A stretch of DNA of 64,000 nucleotides from Pseudomonadota bacterium (GTDB lineage: Bacteria; Pseudomonadota; Alphaproteobacteria; Caulobacterales; Caulobacteraceae). The DNA lies in assembly GCA_020161365.1 (NCBI GenBank), contig JAIUNU010000002.1:310001-374000 (forward strand). The letters are read 5' to 3'. Shown here piece by piece: positions 22,114 through 30,864 of the stretch (position 1 is the first letter of the stretch; each line of letters begins with the position of its first letter). Made by a program: the position numbers and the translations under genes. The notes beneath the pieces were generated by a model. The model made no database searches. It had not been told where the DNA came from and saw only the letters and a program-made list of their open reading frames with translations.

Positions 22114-23613
22114 CTACCCCATCGCCTCTGCCAGCGCCCGGGCCTCGTCTTCGAAGGCGCTGACGGTGTCGACCTTGCGCCAGGTGATCTCGCCGGTGTC
22201 GCGGGTGAGCTGGTTTTCCAGCACCGCGACGTCGGCGTCCGAGGCGTCGTTGACGCGGGCGGCCACGCGGGCGCGCAGGACTTCGGGCGGGGCCTCGAGC
22301 CAGACGCCGAGGAAGGCGACGTCGCAGGTCTTGGCCAAAGCCTCGGCGCGGGCGCGCTCCTCGGGCTTGAGGAACACCGCGTCCAGCACCGCCGAGCGAC
22401 CGGCCTTCAGACAGAGCTCGGCGTCATGGAACAGCTGGTCGTAGACCTTGGCGCTCATCTCGGGGGTGTAGGCTTCGCGCGGCAGCCTTTGCAGGGACGG
22501 GACGCCCCACAGGCGCTTGCGGATCTCGTCGGTGCGCAGCACCACCGCGCCGGGCGCCGAGCCGAGGCCCGGCGCGCAGACGCGCGAGAAGGTCGACTTG
22601 CCCGAACCCGACAGCCCGCCGGCCGCCACCAGGCTGACCGGCTTGGGCGCCAGATGCTCCAGGGCGGTCTGCAGATAGGCCCGCGCGGCCTCGTCGTCGC
22701 CGGTATAGGCCCAGACGTGGGTGCGGACGGCCGCGCGGACCGACAGCATCAGCGGCAGCGCCGCCAGCCCGGTCCACAACCCCTCGCCGAAGGTGCGGGC
22801 GGCTTCGTCCAGATAGGCGTTCAGCACCCGGCCCGCCGCGTCGCGCCGGCGGCGGAAGTCGAGGTCCATCAGCAGGAAGGCCAGGTCGTACTGGATGTCG
22901 ATGTCCGACAGGGTGTCGTTGAATTCGATGCAGTCGAACAGGATCGGCTGACCGTTCTCGATCAGGATGTTCCCCAAGTGCAGGTCGCCATGGCAGTGGC
23001 GGGCGAAGCCCTCGCCCGCCCGCGCGTCCAGCAACGGCCCCAGACGCTCCAGCGCCAGGTCGGTTTCGTGCACCAGACGCTCGACGGCCTGCTTGCCAAG
23101 ACGGGGCGCGAGTCCCCGAAGCAGGTTGGCGTTTGAACGGATCGTGTAGCCCAGAGCCGAGACGCCGCCGCCCTGAGGGCGCGGCGAGGATCCCGCGTGG
23201 AAGCGCGCGACCGTGCGGCCCAGCGCATCCTCGAGCGCGTCGTCGATCGCCCAGGGCTGAGTGGCCAGCACGCCGTTCTGGTCGAACCGGCGCATTTCCA
23301 GCAGGTACTCGACGATCTCGCCGTCGCCGTCGATCTCGATTCCGCCATCGCGCGTCCGGGTCAGGCGGCGCACCTCGCGATAGATGTCGGGCGCGGCGGC
23401 GCGGTTGAACGTCAGTTCGCGCTCCAGCGCCCAGCGCCGCAGCTCCAGCGTCGAGTAGTCGAGAAAGCCGAAGTCCACCGGGCGCTTGACCTTGAAGGCC
23501 GAGGTTCCGATCAGGAACACGCGGGCGCACGAGGTCTCGATGGTGTTTTCCGCCCGCTCGCCAAACCAGGCGGCCACTTCCTGCTCGCGCGCGGCTTCCG
23601 CGTCCTTGATCAC
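22114..23613 (-). CDS. Bifunctional aminoglycoside-phosphotransferase-like / P-loop kinase protein
   Basis: The first part (about residues 1-310) is a kinase-fold APH-like domain with CHGDLHLGNILIENG (catalytic loop) and FDCIEFNDTLSDIDIQYDLA (metal site). The second part begins at VAAGGLSGSGKSTFSRV, a Walker A motif, followed by RTDEIRKRLWG, an AAA/zeta-toxin-like small-molecule kinase. This two-domain arrangement is common in proteobacteria and its substrate is unknown. Start is uncertain: GTG 23613 gives MIKDAEAAREQEV and fits family length (499 residues); ATG 23712 would add 33 unconserved residues. Divergent from the TetR gene at 23758. Confidence 0.82.
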   Translation of the reverse strand: MIKDAEAAREQEVAAWFGERAENTIETSCARVFLIGTSAFKVKRPVDFGFLDYSTLELRRWALERELTFNRAAAPDIYREVRRLTRTRDGGIEIDGDGEIVEYLLEMRRFDQNGVLATQPWAIDDALEDALGRTVARFHAGSSPRPQGGGVSALGYTIRSNANLLRGLAPRLGKQAVERLVHETDLALERLGPLLDARAGEGFARHCHGDLHLGNILIENGQPILFDCIEFNDTLSDIDIQYDLAFLLMDLDFRRRRDAAGRVLNAYLDEAARTFGEGLWTGLAALPLMLSVRAAVRTHVWAYTGDDEAARAYLQTALEHLAPKPVSLVAAGGLSGSGKSTFSRVCAPGLGSAPGAVVLRTDEIRKRLWGVPSLQRLPREAYTPEMSAKVYDQLFHDAELCLKAGRSAVLDAVFLKPEERARAEALAKTCDVAFLGVWLEAPPEVLRARVAARVNDASDADVAVLENQLTRDTGEITWRKVDTVSAFEDEARALAEAMG

Positions 23614-23757
23614 GCCGACAATCCCATCTTCCCGCGCGCGAAATCCGGCGCCGGGGCTCCATAACCGAAACCGCGCCGTAAGTCCTCTCGCGCAAGTCTT
23701 GTCTATTCCCATTTTTCGCGGTTAGATTGCATTGAGCAAACTAGGGCGGGGCGGTTG

Positions 23758-24435
23758 ATGCGGGCAGGGGCGGGTCTGAAGCGGTCGAGGCACAAGCGCG
23801 AGGAGATCCTCGGCGCGGCCAGGGATCATTTCCTGCGCGAAGGCTATGCGGACGCCGGCATGGAGGCGGTGGCGCGGGCTGCGGGCGTCTCGACGGCGAC
23901 GCTGTACGCCTACTTTCCCAGCAAGGCCGAGCTGTTCAGGATCATCGCCACCGAGATGATCCAGGGCGTCGCCGCGCCCGTCTGCGCGGCCGGACGGCTG
24001 CGGGGCGAGCCCCGGACGCGGCTGGTCGCCTTCGCCGTCGCCTACGCCACTTTCTTCTCACGCCCCGACATGCGGGCCCTGGTCCGGATCATCACGACCG
24101 AGCGCCGCCGCTTTCCGGACGTGGCCGACCAGTTGCTGCGCGTGGCGCGTCAGGACCTGGGCGGGACGGCGATCGCGATTCTCAAGGACCTGCGCAAGGC
24201 GGGGGCGCTGCGGCTGGACAAGCCGTCATGGGCCGCCGGTCAACTGTTGGGAATGCTCGACCACGGCGCCTTGGTGCTGGGGCTGGCGGCGGGCGACGAA
24301 GTGACACCCCGACGACCGATCCGCGCCATCGCCGAGGACGCCGTCGACACCTTTATGGCCCGCTATGGGGCGGGTTGCGTTGGAGACATCGATGACCGGT
24401 CTGCCCAAACCGTATCGCTGGCTACAGGCGCTTGA
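23758..24435 (+). CDS. TetR/AcrR family transcriptional regulator
   Basis: ATG 23758 (MRAGAGLKRSRHKREEIL); TTG 23755 is adjacent. The helix-turn-helix lies at about residues 15-60 with ARAAGVSTATLYAYFPSKAELF, the TetR signature. The ligand-binding part ends with a C-terminal TetR_C-like segment (FFSRPDMRALVRIITTE). The family binds as a dimer and is released by a small ligand. The 3' end overlaps the next gene by 44 bases, so both are probably transcribed together. Targets may include the divergent APH-like gene. Confidence 0.85.
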   Translation: MRAGAGLKRSRHKREEILGAARDHFLREGYADAGMEAVARAAGVSTATLYAYFPSKAELFRIIATEMIQGVAAPVCAAGRLRGEPRTRLVAFAVAYATFFSRPDMRALVRIITTERRRFPDVADQLLRVARQDLGGTAIAILKDLRKAGALRLDKPSWAAGQLLGMLDHGALVLGLAAGDEVTPRRPIRAIAEDAVDTFMARYGAGCVGDIDDRSAQTVSLATGA

Positions 24436-24925
24436 CCTGCTGCCCAAGATGGTCGCCGAGGCCCTGCAGCACCACGGCGTCCGCGAGACCGCCGGCCCGG
24501 CCAACACCCCCGAGATCATGGCCTGGGCGGCGCAGACCGGCCTGAAATCCAGCTACAACGCCGACGCCACGCCGTGGTGCGGACTGTTCATGGCCCATGT
24601 CGCCAAGCGCGCCGGCAAGGTCGTGCCGCCCGGACCGCTGTGGGCGCTGAACTGGGCCAAGTTCGGCGTGGAAGGCGGCCAGCCGGAGCTGGGCGACGTG
24701 CTGGTCTTCGTCCGCAAGGGCGGCGGCCATGTCGGGCTCTATATCGGCGAGGACGCGGAGGCCTATCACGTGCTGGGCGGCAACCAGGGCGACTGTGTGT
24801 GCCTCACACGCATCGACAAGGAGCGCCTCTACGCCGTGCGCCAGCCGCCCTACAACAACAAGCCGAGCACCGCGAAGGTCTATCTCCTGGCCGCCACCGG
24901 GGCGATGTCGAGCAACGAGGCCTGA
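24392..24925 (+). CDS. TIGR02594-like NlpC/P60-superfamily protein
   Basis: ATG 24392 (MTGLPKPYRWLQAL) is preceded by GGAG with 6 bases spacing; the upstream in-frame start at 24365 lacks one. The 177-residue protein contains ATPWCGLFMAHVAKRAG (nucleophile Cys, about residue 68) and GDVLVFVRKGGGHVGLYIGED (catalytic His), with GGNQGDCVCLTRI near the end, the order seen in TIGR02594 proteins of the NlpC/P60 peptidase superfamily. Members often act on peptidoglycan, frequently in phages, but no signal peptide is present here and no phage genes lie nearby. It overlaps the TetR gene. Confidence 0.8.
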   Translation: MTGLPKPYRWLQALDLLPKMVAEALQHHGVRETAGPANTPEIMAWAAQTGLKSSYNADATPWCGLFMAHVAKRAGKVVPPGPLWALNWAKFGVEGGQPELGDVLVFVRKGGGHVGLYIGEDAEAYHVLGGNQGDCVCLTRIDKERLYAVRQPPYNNKPSTAKVYLLAATGAMSSNEA

Positions 24926-24943
24926 GGTGGCTTCCGGGCGGCC

Positions 24944-25612
24944 TTAAGGGAACAGCCGCTTCGTCGTCCAGCCGCCCTCGACCCGGTCGAACACCAGCCG
25001 CTCGTGCAGGCGGAACGGCCGGTCGCGCCAGAACTCGATCGTCACCGGAACGATCCGATAGCCCGACCAGTGCGGCGGGCGCGGCACCTTCCCGAGGCCG
25101 AACTTCAGGCCCATCTCGGCGACGCGCTTCTCCAGGGCCAGGCGGTCAGGCAGCGGCCGCGACTGGTCACTGGCCCAGGCGCCGATCTGGCTGTGGCGGG
25201 CGCGGCTGGCGAAGTAGGCGTCGGCCTCGGCCTCGCTGACCGGCTCGACCGTGCCGCGGATCCGCACCTGGCGGCGCAGCGACTTCCAGTGGAACAGCAG
25301 GGCCGCCTTGGGATGGGCGTTCAGTTCCTGGCCCTTGGCGCTCTGGGTGTTGGTGTAGAAGACGAAACCCTGCGCGTCGAAGTCCTTCAGCAGGACCATG
25401 CGCGAGTCGGGCATGCCGTCGCCGTCGACCGTCGACACCGTCATGGCGTTGGGATCGTTCGGCTCCTTCTTGCCGGCCTCTTCCAGCCATTCAGCGAACA
25501 GGGCGAACGGATCCTCTTCGCTCAGCAGCGGTGGCGGAGTCGCCTCCTGCACCTGGCGGACATAGTCGTCCTCGCTGGGCGAGGCGGGGATCAGGGTCGG
25601 ATCGGCGCTCAT
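24944..25612 (-). CDS. pdxH: Pyridoxamine 5'-phosphate oxidase
   Basis: Start at ATG 25612 ([18 protein letters not shown]). The 222-residue FMN-binding split-barrel protein shows [55 protein letters not shown] and the C-terminal signature [17 protein letters not shown], all characteristic of PdxH. It oxidises pyridoxamine or pyridoxine 5'-phosphate to pyridoxal 5'-phosphate with FMN and oxygen, the last step of vitamin B6 synthesis and salvage. It converges with the NlpC/P60-like gene, with 18 bases between them. Confidence 0.95.
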   Translation of the reverse strand: MSADPTLIPASPSEDDYVRQVQEATPPPLLSEEDPFALFAEWLEEAGKKEPNDPNAMTVSTVDGDGMPDSRMVLLKDFDAQGFVFYTNTQSAKGQELNAHPKAALLFHWKSLRRQVRIRGTVEPVSEAEADAYFASRARHSQIGAWASDQSRPLPDRLALEKRVAEMGLKFGLGKVPRPPHWSGYRIVPVTIEFWRDRPFRLHERLVFDRVEGGWTTKRLFP

Positions 25613-25704
25613 GGGCTCGGTATAGTCCTCAAGCGAGACCGCGACCACCTTGACGGTCGCGGATATTGCCGCAATCTGCAGCTGTACGAAGGGCGACCGC
25701 CACC

Positions 25705-26049
25705 ATGACTCTCAAGACACGCGTTCGGTGGGCCTGGGCGGAGCTCGGCCTCGCCGTTCTGGTAGGAACCGGCCTCGCCGCGCGTGAGGTCATCAACGCC
25801 CCTGAAGACGCCGGATTTGTCGGGTCGGCGATCAGCGCCCTGCCCTGGCTCCTGCTGTGCGGGCTGGTCGCGTGGGGATCATGGCGCCGCCTTCGCCAAT
25901 GTCAGGCGCAGTGCGCCGAGTTGGGGCCCGACGCCTCTCCGTCCCAGGACCTGTGGAGCGCACCGCGCTATGGCGGCCTGATCGGCGTCGCGCTGCTCGT
26001 GATCGCCCTGATCGTCGCCTTGGCGCCGGCGCTGCTGGTCCGCCCCTGA
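25705..26049 (+). CDS. Small membrane protein of unknown function
   Basis: ATG 25705 gives 114 residues. Three hydrophobic stretches are visible ([52 protein letters not shown]), with the loop [18 protein letters not shown] between the second and third. No family is recognised. It is divergent from pdxH and lies 49 bases before the J-domain gene, perhaps in one operon with it. Confidence 0.6.
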   Translation: MTLKTRVRWAWAELGLAVLVGTGLAAREVINAPEDAGFVGSAISALPWLLLCGLVAWGSWRRLRQCQAQCAELGPDASPSQDLWSAPRYGGLIGVALLVIALIVALAPALLVRP

Positions 26050-26098
26050 AAGTCTTAACTTAACCGGGCGTTGACCATCGCCGCGTCAGGGTCCCGGG

Positions 26099-26800
26099 AT
26101 GACCGCCCGGCAGCCCGCCCTGACGCTTTCGGCCGCCCGCGCCCTGCTGGGCGTGGCCGCCGACGCGGATGAACGCGAGCTGCGCAAGGCCTATCGTGAG
26201 GCCGCCAAGCGCGCCCATCCCGATCGCCCCACCGGCGACGCAGCCCTCTTCCGCGACGTGCTGGCCGCCTACCGCCTGCTGCAGGACACGCCGGTCGTTC
26301 AGCATCACTATCCGCCGGCGGTCGCCCAACCGGCGCCGATCGCCGACCGCGTCTTTCTCGAGATCGACATCGCCACCGCCCTCTCCGGCGGGTCCGAAGA
26401 ACTGGCCATCGACGGCCGACGTCTGCGTCTGAAGCTGCCCGCGGGCCTGCGCGAGGGCGACAAGGTGCGGGTCGAGGGCGTCTGTTTCGAGGTTCGCCTG
26501 CGCGCGCAGGACGGCGCCCTGGTGCGCGGCGATGATCTGTGGCTGACCGGCAAGGTCGACCCGCGCGTGCTGGCCGAGGGCGGCCGGGTCGACGCCGACA
26601 CGCCCCTGGGCCCCCGGCCCGCCTGGATCTCGACCAAGGCCGCCGCGCGCGGTCTCGTCCGCCTGCCCGGCCAGGGCCTGCCCGCCCGCGCCAACCACAA
26701 GGCCGGCGACCTCTTCCTGCGGCTGGAAGCCGCCGAAGGCCGCGGCGAGAGCCCGGCCCGCTCGCTGCTGAAGCGCTTCGCGGCCGCCTGGGCGGCTTAG
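26099..26800 (+). CDS. J-domain (DnaJ/CbpA-like) protein
   Basis: ATG 26099 gives 233 residues. The N-terminal J domain (about residues 7-62) has AKRAHPDRPTGD with the HPD motif that stimulates DnaK, and AYRLLQ at its end. The second part (about 80-220) resembles the CbpA/DnaJ C-terminal substrate-binding fold (VFLEIDIATALSGG, KLPAGLREGDKVRVEG). There is no G/F-rich segment or zinc centre. It is probably a DnaK co-chaperone; partner substrates are unknown. Confidence 0.82.
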   Translation: MTARQPALTLSAARALLGVAADADERELRKAYREAAKRAHPDRPTGDAALFRDVLAAYRLLQDTPVVQHHYPPAVAQPAPIADRVFLEIDIATALSGGSEELAIDGRRLRLKLPAGLREGDKVRVEGVCFEVRLRAQDGALVRGDDLWLTGKVDPRVLAEGGRVDADTPLGPRPAWISTKAAARGLVRLPGQGLPARANHKAGDLFLRLEAAEGRGESPARSLLKRFAAAWAA

Positions 26801-26839
26801 GCGTCCAAGCGCCCCCTCCGCTGAGGGTGTTCTTAACAG

Positions 26840-26970
26840 CCGACCTCCCCGGCGAATGCCGGGGCCCAGATTCATCCGGAGCGGCTGGGGATGATGCGAC
26901 GTTCTTCCGGGCTTAGCGGATAAGCATCGTTGGGTTCGATCTGGATCCCGGCATTCGCCGGGAAGGTCGG
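26840..26970. repeat. Long imperfect inverted repeat, copy 1 of a dispersed family
   Basis: The left arm (26840-26877, beginning CCGACCTCCCCGGCGAATGC) and right arm (26932-26970, ending CGCCGGGAAGGTCGG) are reverse complements with few mismatches. Each arm also folds on itself around CCGGCGAATGCCGG. The same arms occur at 62411-62560. The element fills the gap between the J-domain gene and the ohr promoter. Confidence 0.75.
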
Positions 26971-27015
26971 GGTTTGTTGGAGAGACAATCGACGATTGCC
27001 CCCCAAGGCGCTCAA

Positions 27016-27096
27016 TGAATTCAATCGCGCACGACCTTTTTCCGACGCGCCGCCCTTGAATTCATATCGCGCACGATTAAATCGTTCGTACGATTT
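27016..27096 (+). promoter_or_regulatory. Putative OhrR operator region upstream of ohr
   Basis: Two near-direct repeats TGAATTCA(.)ATCGCGCACGA start at 27016 and 27057. A perfect palindrome AAATCG-TTCGTA-CGATTT spans 27079-27096, 20 bases before the ohr start. OhrR proteins repress ohr by binding AT-rich inverted repeats near the promoter, so these are the best operator candidates; assignment is inferred from position and symmetry. Confidence 0.55.
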
Positions 27097-27115
27097 CAAG
27101 CCAAGGAGCTTCCCG

Positions 27116-27532
27116 ATGACCACCCTCTACACCACCCGCGCCACCGTCGTTGGCGGCCGTGAAGGCCATGCCCGCACCGAGGACGGCCTGCTGGACGTCC
27201 AGCTGTCGATGCCCAAGTCGCTGGGCGGCAAAGAGACCGGCACCAACCCAGAGCAGCTGTTCGCCGCCGGCTACGCCGCCTGTTTCCAGAGCGCCATGGC
27301 CCACGTCGCCCGCACCCAGAAGATCGCCCTCACCGGCTCGACCGTGACCGGTCAGGTCAGCCTCGCCACCGCCGAGGTCGGCTTCCGCCTGGAAGTGGCG
27401 CTGGAGGTCGAGACCCAAGGCCTGTCGCAGGCCGACGCCGAGGCCCTGGTTGCCAGCGCTCACGCGGTCTGCCCCTATTCGAACGCTACGCGCGGCAACA
27501 TCGACGTGGCCCTCAGCGTCAAGGCCGCCTAA
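27116..27532 (+). CDS. ohr: Organic hydroperoxide resistance protein Ohr
   Basis: ATG 27116 has AAGGAG 9 bases upstream and gives 138 residues. The opening LYTTRATVVGGREGHARTEDG, NPEQLFAAGYAACFQSA (first redox Cys) and AHAVCPYSNATRGNIDV (second Cys) are diagnostic for Ohr rather than OsmC. The enzyme reduces organic hydroperoxides using dihydrolipoyl-protein thiols in the cytoplasm. It is followed at 10 bases by ohrR, with the operator-like repeats upstream. Confidence 0.95.
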   Translation: MTTLYTTRATVVGGREGHARTEDGLLDVQLSMPKSLGGKETGTNPEQLFAAGYAACFQSAMAHVARTQKIALTGSTVTGQVSLATAEVGFRLEVALEVETQGLSQADAEALVASAHAVCPYSNATRGNIDVALSVKAA

Positions 27533-27542
27533 CGGATCCGAT

Positions 27543-27989
27543 ATGAACCAGAAGTCCGCGTCATCCGACCAGCCCGTCGAGGTCCTGCGCCTCGACAACC
27601 AGCTGTGCTTCGCCCTCTACGGCGCGGCCAACCGGATGACGCGGCTCTATCGCCCGATGCTCGACGCCCTGGGCCTGACCTATCCGCAGTACCTGGCGAT
27701 GCTGGTGCTGTGGGAGGCCAGCCCCCGGACCGTCGGGGCGTTGGGCGAGGCGCTGGACCTCGACTCCAGCACCCTGACGCCGCTGCTCAAGCGGCTGGAG
27801 ACCAGCGGCCTCGTCACCCGTGACCGCGACCCCGAGGACGAGCGGCGGGTGATCGTCGCCCTGACCGACAAGGGTCGGGCCCTGCGCGACCAGGCGGTGA
27901 CGATTCCCGAAAAGATCTTCTGCGCGCTGGACATGCCGCTGGAGGCGATGGGCGTGCTGCGCGACCGCCTGAAGACGGTGGCGCGCTGA
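27543..27989 (+). CDS. ohrR: MarR-family organic peroxide sensor OhrR
   Basis: ATG 27543 gives 148 residues. The conserved sensing Cys is in LDNQLCFALYGAANRM (Cys about residue 21), and the winged helix has LGEALDLDSSTLTPLLKRL followed by RDRDPEDERRVIVALTDKG. OhrR represses ohr until this Cys is oxidised by an organic peroxide. Lying directly behind ohr, it should be co-transcribed and autoregulated. The arrangement ohr then ohrR on one strand is one of the known orders. Confidence 0.93.
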   Translation: MNQKSASSDQPVEVLRLDNQLCFALYGAANRMTRLYRPMLDALGLTYPQYLAMLVLWEASPRTVGALGEALDLDSSTLTPLLKRLETSGLVTRDRDPEDERRVIVALTDKGRALRDQAVTIPEKIFCALDMPLEAMGVLRDRLKTVAR

Positions 27990-28045
27990 TCCGCGTTGTC
28001 GGGATCGCGGCGAGCGCCTAAACGGATACCCGTCAGAGGGGTCCC

Positions 28046-28993
28046 ATGCCGCGTCACAAGCCGATCCGCGCCGCCATCTACGGCGCCTGCCACGCCAACG
28101 CGCTGCTGCGCCTGCTGCAAGGCGTTCCGGGCCTGAAGGGCAAGATCCAGTTCACCCCGATCCCCGCGACCATGAACATTACGGCTGAGGAGATGGACGC
28201 CTTCATCGCGTCCGTGCCGGATCTGGACCTCGTGCTGTACCAGCCGATTTCGGCCAACTATCGCGGCCCGCAGTTCGCGTCAGCCCGCATTGTCGAAGCG
28301 GCGGCGAACGCCCAGACCACCCTGATCAGCTTCGCCTACTACCATTTCGAGGTCTACACGCCGTTCATCACCTCGGCCCTGCCCGGCCTGCCCGAGCCGC
28401 CGACCGAGTACATGGACTATCTGCTGGGCGCCCTGATCGCCCGAGGCTTCGACGACGCCAAAATCGTCGATCGCCTGCTGCACCTCGACGGCCTAGGCCC
28501 CTATGTCGAGGGCATGGTCGGCGCGGCGTTCTACGAGTTCGGCGTGCGCGAGGAGCGGGTGCTGGAGGGCGATCGGCCGCTGGACGTGAAGATCTCCGAC
28601 CGGGTCAAGGCGCTCTACCAGTCCAAGCGGCTGGGCCACACGCCCAACCATCCCTCGACCTTGCCGATGCGCTGGATCGCCGACGACATTCTCAAGCGCC
28701 TCGAGCCGATGATCGGCAAGACTTTGGGCGCGCGCTGGTCGTTCACGCCCGATCCGCTGAACGAAATCCAGTTCTTCACCCCGCCGTTCGTGCGTCAGGC
28801 GTTCGGCATGACCTTCGAGGACAAGCCGGTCACCCTGACCAAGACGCACGGACGTCAGAGCCTGGCCGACTATGTGCGAGGCCAGCGCCCGTTCTACGAG
28901 GCGATTCCGCGCGACCAATTCTTGCAGGCGGTCGAGACCATGGCCCAGCCGACAGCGCGGCCCTGGTACACGCCGCTGCTGACGACGGACTGA
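28046..28993 (+). CDS. WcbI-like polysaccharide biosynthesis protein (putative acetyltransferase)
   Basis: ATG 28046 (MPRHKPIRAAIYGACHANAL) gives 315 residues. The YGACHANALLRLL opening, followed by LDLVLYQPISANYRGPQF, resembles the WcbI family, linked to capsular polysaccharide modification in Burkholderia. The C-terminal half (HTPNHPSTLPMRWIADDIL) is also seen in that family. No signal peptide or membrane helix is visible, so it is cytoplasmic. Nothing else for polysaccharide synthesis lies nearby, so the role is inferred from family only. Confidence 0.7.
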   Translation: MPRHKPIRAAIYGACHANALLRLLQGVPGLKGKIQFTPIPATMNITAEEMDAFIASVPDLDLVLYQPISANYRGPQFASARIVEAAANAQTTLISFAYYHFEVYTPFITSALPGLPEPPTEYMDYLLGALIARGFDDAKIVDRLLHLDGLGPYVEGMVGAAFYEFGVREERVLEGDRPLDVKISDRVKALYQSKRLGHTPNHPSTLPMRWIADDILKRLEPMIGKTLGARWSFTPDPLNEIQFFTPPFVRQAFGMTFEDKPVTLTKTHGRQSLADYVRGQRPFYEAIPRDQFLQAVETMAQPTARPWYTPLLTTD

Positions 28994-29003
28994 AGTTTAG
29001 GGT

Positions 29004-29402
29004 TTAAGGCTGGGGCTGGGAGGCCTGCTTGGCCGCCTGCTGCCGCGCGCGGTGGGCGGCGTGATCAGCGTCGCTGGTCTGGCGCAGGGCCCGCAGGTCC
29101 TCGCTGATCCGGAAAATGGCGACATAGAACTCGCAGAAGGCGCGCCACAGCAGCACGAGGGCGCCGGCGACCAGGAGGCCGGCGACCAGCACCGGGAAGG
29201 CCAGCAGCAGGGAGCCGACGCCCGGCTCCTTCAGCGCAAGGCCGACGGCGGCGCCCACCACCGAGAAACCGAACAGCGCCACCACGCCCAGGCCGGCCCA
29301 ATAGATGAAATGAATCACCGGCCCGGTCACCAGGCGATCGAACGTCAGAAGATCCCAAAGCAGCGAGCCGGACCCACGCTTGGACTTATTGGCCGGAGGC
29401 AT
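29004..29402 (-). CDS. DUF4282-like membrane protein
   Basis: ATG 29402 gives 132 residues. LLWDLLTFDRLVTGPVIHFI is followed by two membrane segments (YWAGLGVVALFGFSVVGAAV and LLLAFPVLVAGLLVAGALVL) and CEFYVAIFRISEDL, the layout of DUF4282 proteins. The C-terminus is polar (AHRARQQAAKQASQPQP). The function of the family is unknown. It converges with the WcbI-like gene. Confidence 0.75.
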   Translation of the reverse strand: MPPANKSKRGSGSLLWDLLTFDRLVTGPVIHFIYWAGLGVVALFGFSVVGAAVGLALKEPGVGSLLLAFPVLVAGLLVAGALVLLWRAFCEFYVAIFRISEDLRALRQTSDADHAAHRARQQAAKQASQPQP

Positions 29403-29458
29403 ACGTCACCCCAAGACGGCGAAAAGCGCCTCTTTGACGCCATCGCTAGCAGCGACAA

Positions 29459-29483
29459 GCCCGCTCGGCAATGCCGAGCGGGC
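29459..29483 (-). terminator. Hairpin downstream of the 176-residue secreted protein gene
   Basis: GCCCGCTCGGC (29459-29469) pairs perfectly with GCCGAGCGGGC (29473-29483) around AAT. It lies 34 bases after the stop of the minus-strand gene at 29517. The following T-run is weak (TTGTCGCT). Confidence 0.6.
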
Positions 29484-29516
29484 GTCGCTTCGTTCAGGGT
29501 CGGGAACCCGACACGG

Positions 29517-30047
29517 CTATTGCGGCTTGGCGCCGGCGACCGTCGCGTCGATCTGGGCCTTGGTGGCCGTGGTCTGGAGGCCGCCGTCGGCCGTGGCCGT
29601 GAGGCTGTTGCCCGGCAGGGCGAACTTCACGCCGCCATGGGTCACGATGACGTTGGTCGATCCATCCGCTCCGGTGGTGGTTCCGGAGATCTGGCCGACC
29701 GAGACGCCCTGCGAATCCTTCACGGCCATGCCCACCTTGAAGTCGGGCGTGACGCTGGCCGAGGTCTGCGCGCCTGCGGTGTCCGCGGAGCTGGCGAAAG
29801 GCGGCGTGGCCGGATTGGCGGGGGTGGCCGATTGCGTGGCGCCCATGCCTGACTGGGCCGGGGTCGCCGGGTCGGCGGGGGTCGCGCCCGGCTTCGGCGT
29901 CATCTGCCCCGGCGGGGTCATGGTCTGAGCCGGCGGCATGGGGCCGGTCGGGTTGGTCGGCGTCGGGGTGGTGGTGGTTTGGGCGAAAGCCGCGCCAGCG
30001 AACGTCAGGGACGCGGCGGCGGCGAGCAAGGCGAGCTTGTGCGTCAT
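29517..30047 (-). CDS. Secreted Pro/Thr-rich protein of unknown function
   Basis: ATG 30047 gives 176 residues with a signal peptide ending AGAAFAQ (about residue 23). A low-complexity Pro/Thr/Ala region (about 24-95) follows. The C-terminal part (FKVGMAVKDSQGVSVGQISG...GGVKFALPGNSL) looks like a PRC-barrel-type beta domain. The protein should be periplasmic. No family is firmly recognised. The hairpin at 29459 follows. Confidence 0.7.
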   Translation of the reverse strand: MTHKLALLAAAASLTFAGAAFAQTTTTPTPTNPTGPMPPAQTMTPPGQMTPKPGATPADPATPAQSGMGATQSATPANPATPPFASSADTAGAQTSASVTPDFKVGMAVKDSQGVSVGQISGTTTGADGSTNVIVTHGGVKFALPGNSLTATADGGLQTTATKAQIDATVAGAKPQ

Positions 30048-30132
30048 GTTGGAACTCTCCGTCGAGGGCCCCTCCCGGACAGTAACAACGTGACGAGTCG
30101 GACGCAGTTCCGTCGGCTATCCGACTTACGAT

Positions 30133-30741
30133 CTAGCCGGAGGCGCCCTTGGCCTCGATCAGCGCCAGAACATAGGCCTCCATCAGGCGCGTCAGTTCGT
30201 CTTCCAGGCGTTGCGGATCGAGCGCCAGATCAGTCTCGACTGTGGCTGCGCGCAGCAGGCCAATGACGGCGTGCGTCAGAACGAAACCCGCCTCCGGCGT
30301 CATGTCGAAGTCAAAGCGGGCCTTGCCGGTGATGCTGTCGAAGAACAGCTGATGATGGCGCATGACCGCCTCATCTCCAGCCTCCGCAGCGAAGGCGTCC
30401 AGCAGCGCCCGCCGCGTCGCGGGGCTGCCCTCGAAGGCGGTGGCCAGGGTGCGGACGATCAGCCGAACGGCGCTGATCCGGGGGCCGTCGATAACGATGC
30501 GGGCGATGCGATCGCGGGCGGCGGCGGCTTGGCGCTGGGCCAAGGCGCCGAGGATCGCCTGCTTGCCCCTGAAGTACTGGTAGAGGGTGCCGACGCTGAC
30601 GCCGGCCCGTTCGGCGATGTGATTGGTGGTGAGGGCGCGCGGGCCGCCCTGCTCCAGAAGTTGAAAGGCCGCGTCGAGAATCGCCTCGACCGTCGCTTCC
30701 GAGCGCGGCTGGCGCGGCGTTCGCCTCGTCTTTTCAGTCAC
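30133..30741 (-). CDS. TetR family transcriptional regulator
   Basis: GTG 30741 gives MTEKTRRTPRQPRSEATVEAI; the start at 30780 adds an unlikely leader. The HTH is ALTTNHIAERAGVSVGTLYQYF (about residues 40-61). The remaining about 140 residues are a helical ligand domain. It is divergent from the MpaB-type oxygenase gene with 123 bases between, the usual layout of a repressor and its target. Confidence 0.85.
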   Translation of the reverse strand: MTEKTRRTPRQPRSEATVEAILDAAFQLLEQGGPRALTTNHIAERAGVSVGTLYQYFRGKQAILGALAQRQAAAARDRIARIVIDGPRISAVRLIVRTLATAFEGSPATRRALLDAFAAEAGDEAVMRHHQLFFDSITGKARFDFDMTPEAGFVLTHAVIGLLRAATVETDLALDPQRLEDELTRLMEAYVLALIEAKGASG

Positions 30742-30864
30742 TTGCCCGATCGCTCCCGAACAACGCCCGTCCCAGAACAAGGCGAGTAGGCTCGGGGAGG
30801 ACGATTACATAGGCTTTGCCCCCAGACGAGGGTCCGCTTTGGGCCGCCGCGAGCAGAGAAACGC

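Noticed and set aside
22426..23136. 236-residue plus-strand frame
   Set aside because: Antisense to the APH/kinase fusion gene, without motifs.
24392..24925. Phage endolysin, suggesting a prophage
   Set aside because: TIGR02594-like proteins occur in phages, but no integrase, capsid, tail or att repeats lie nearby.
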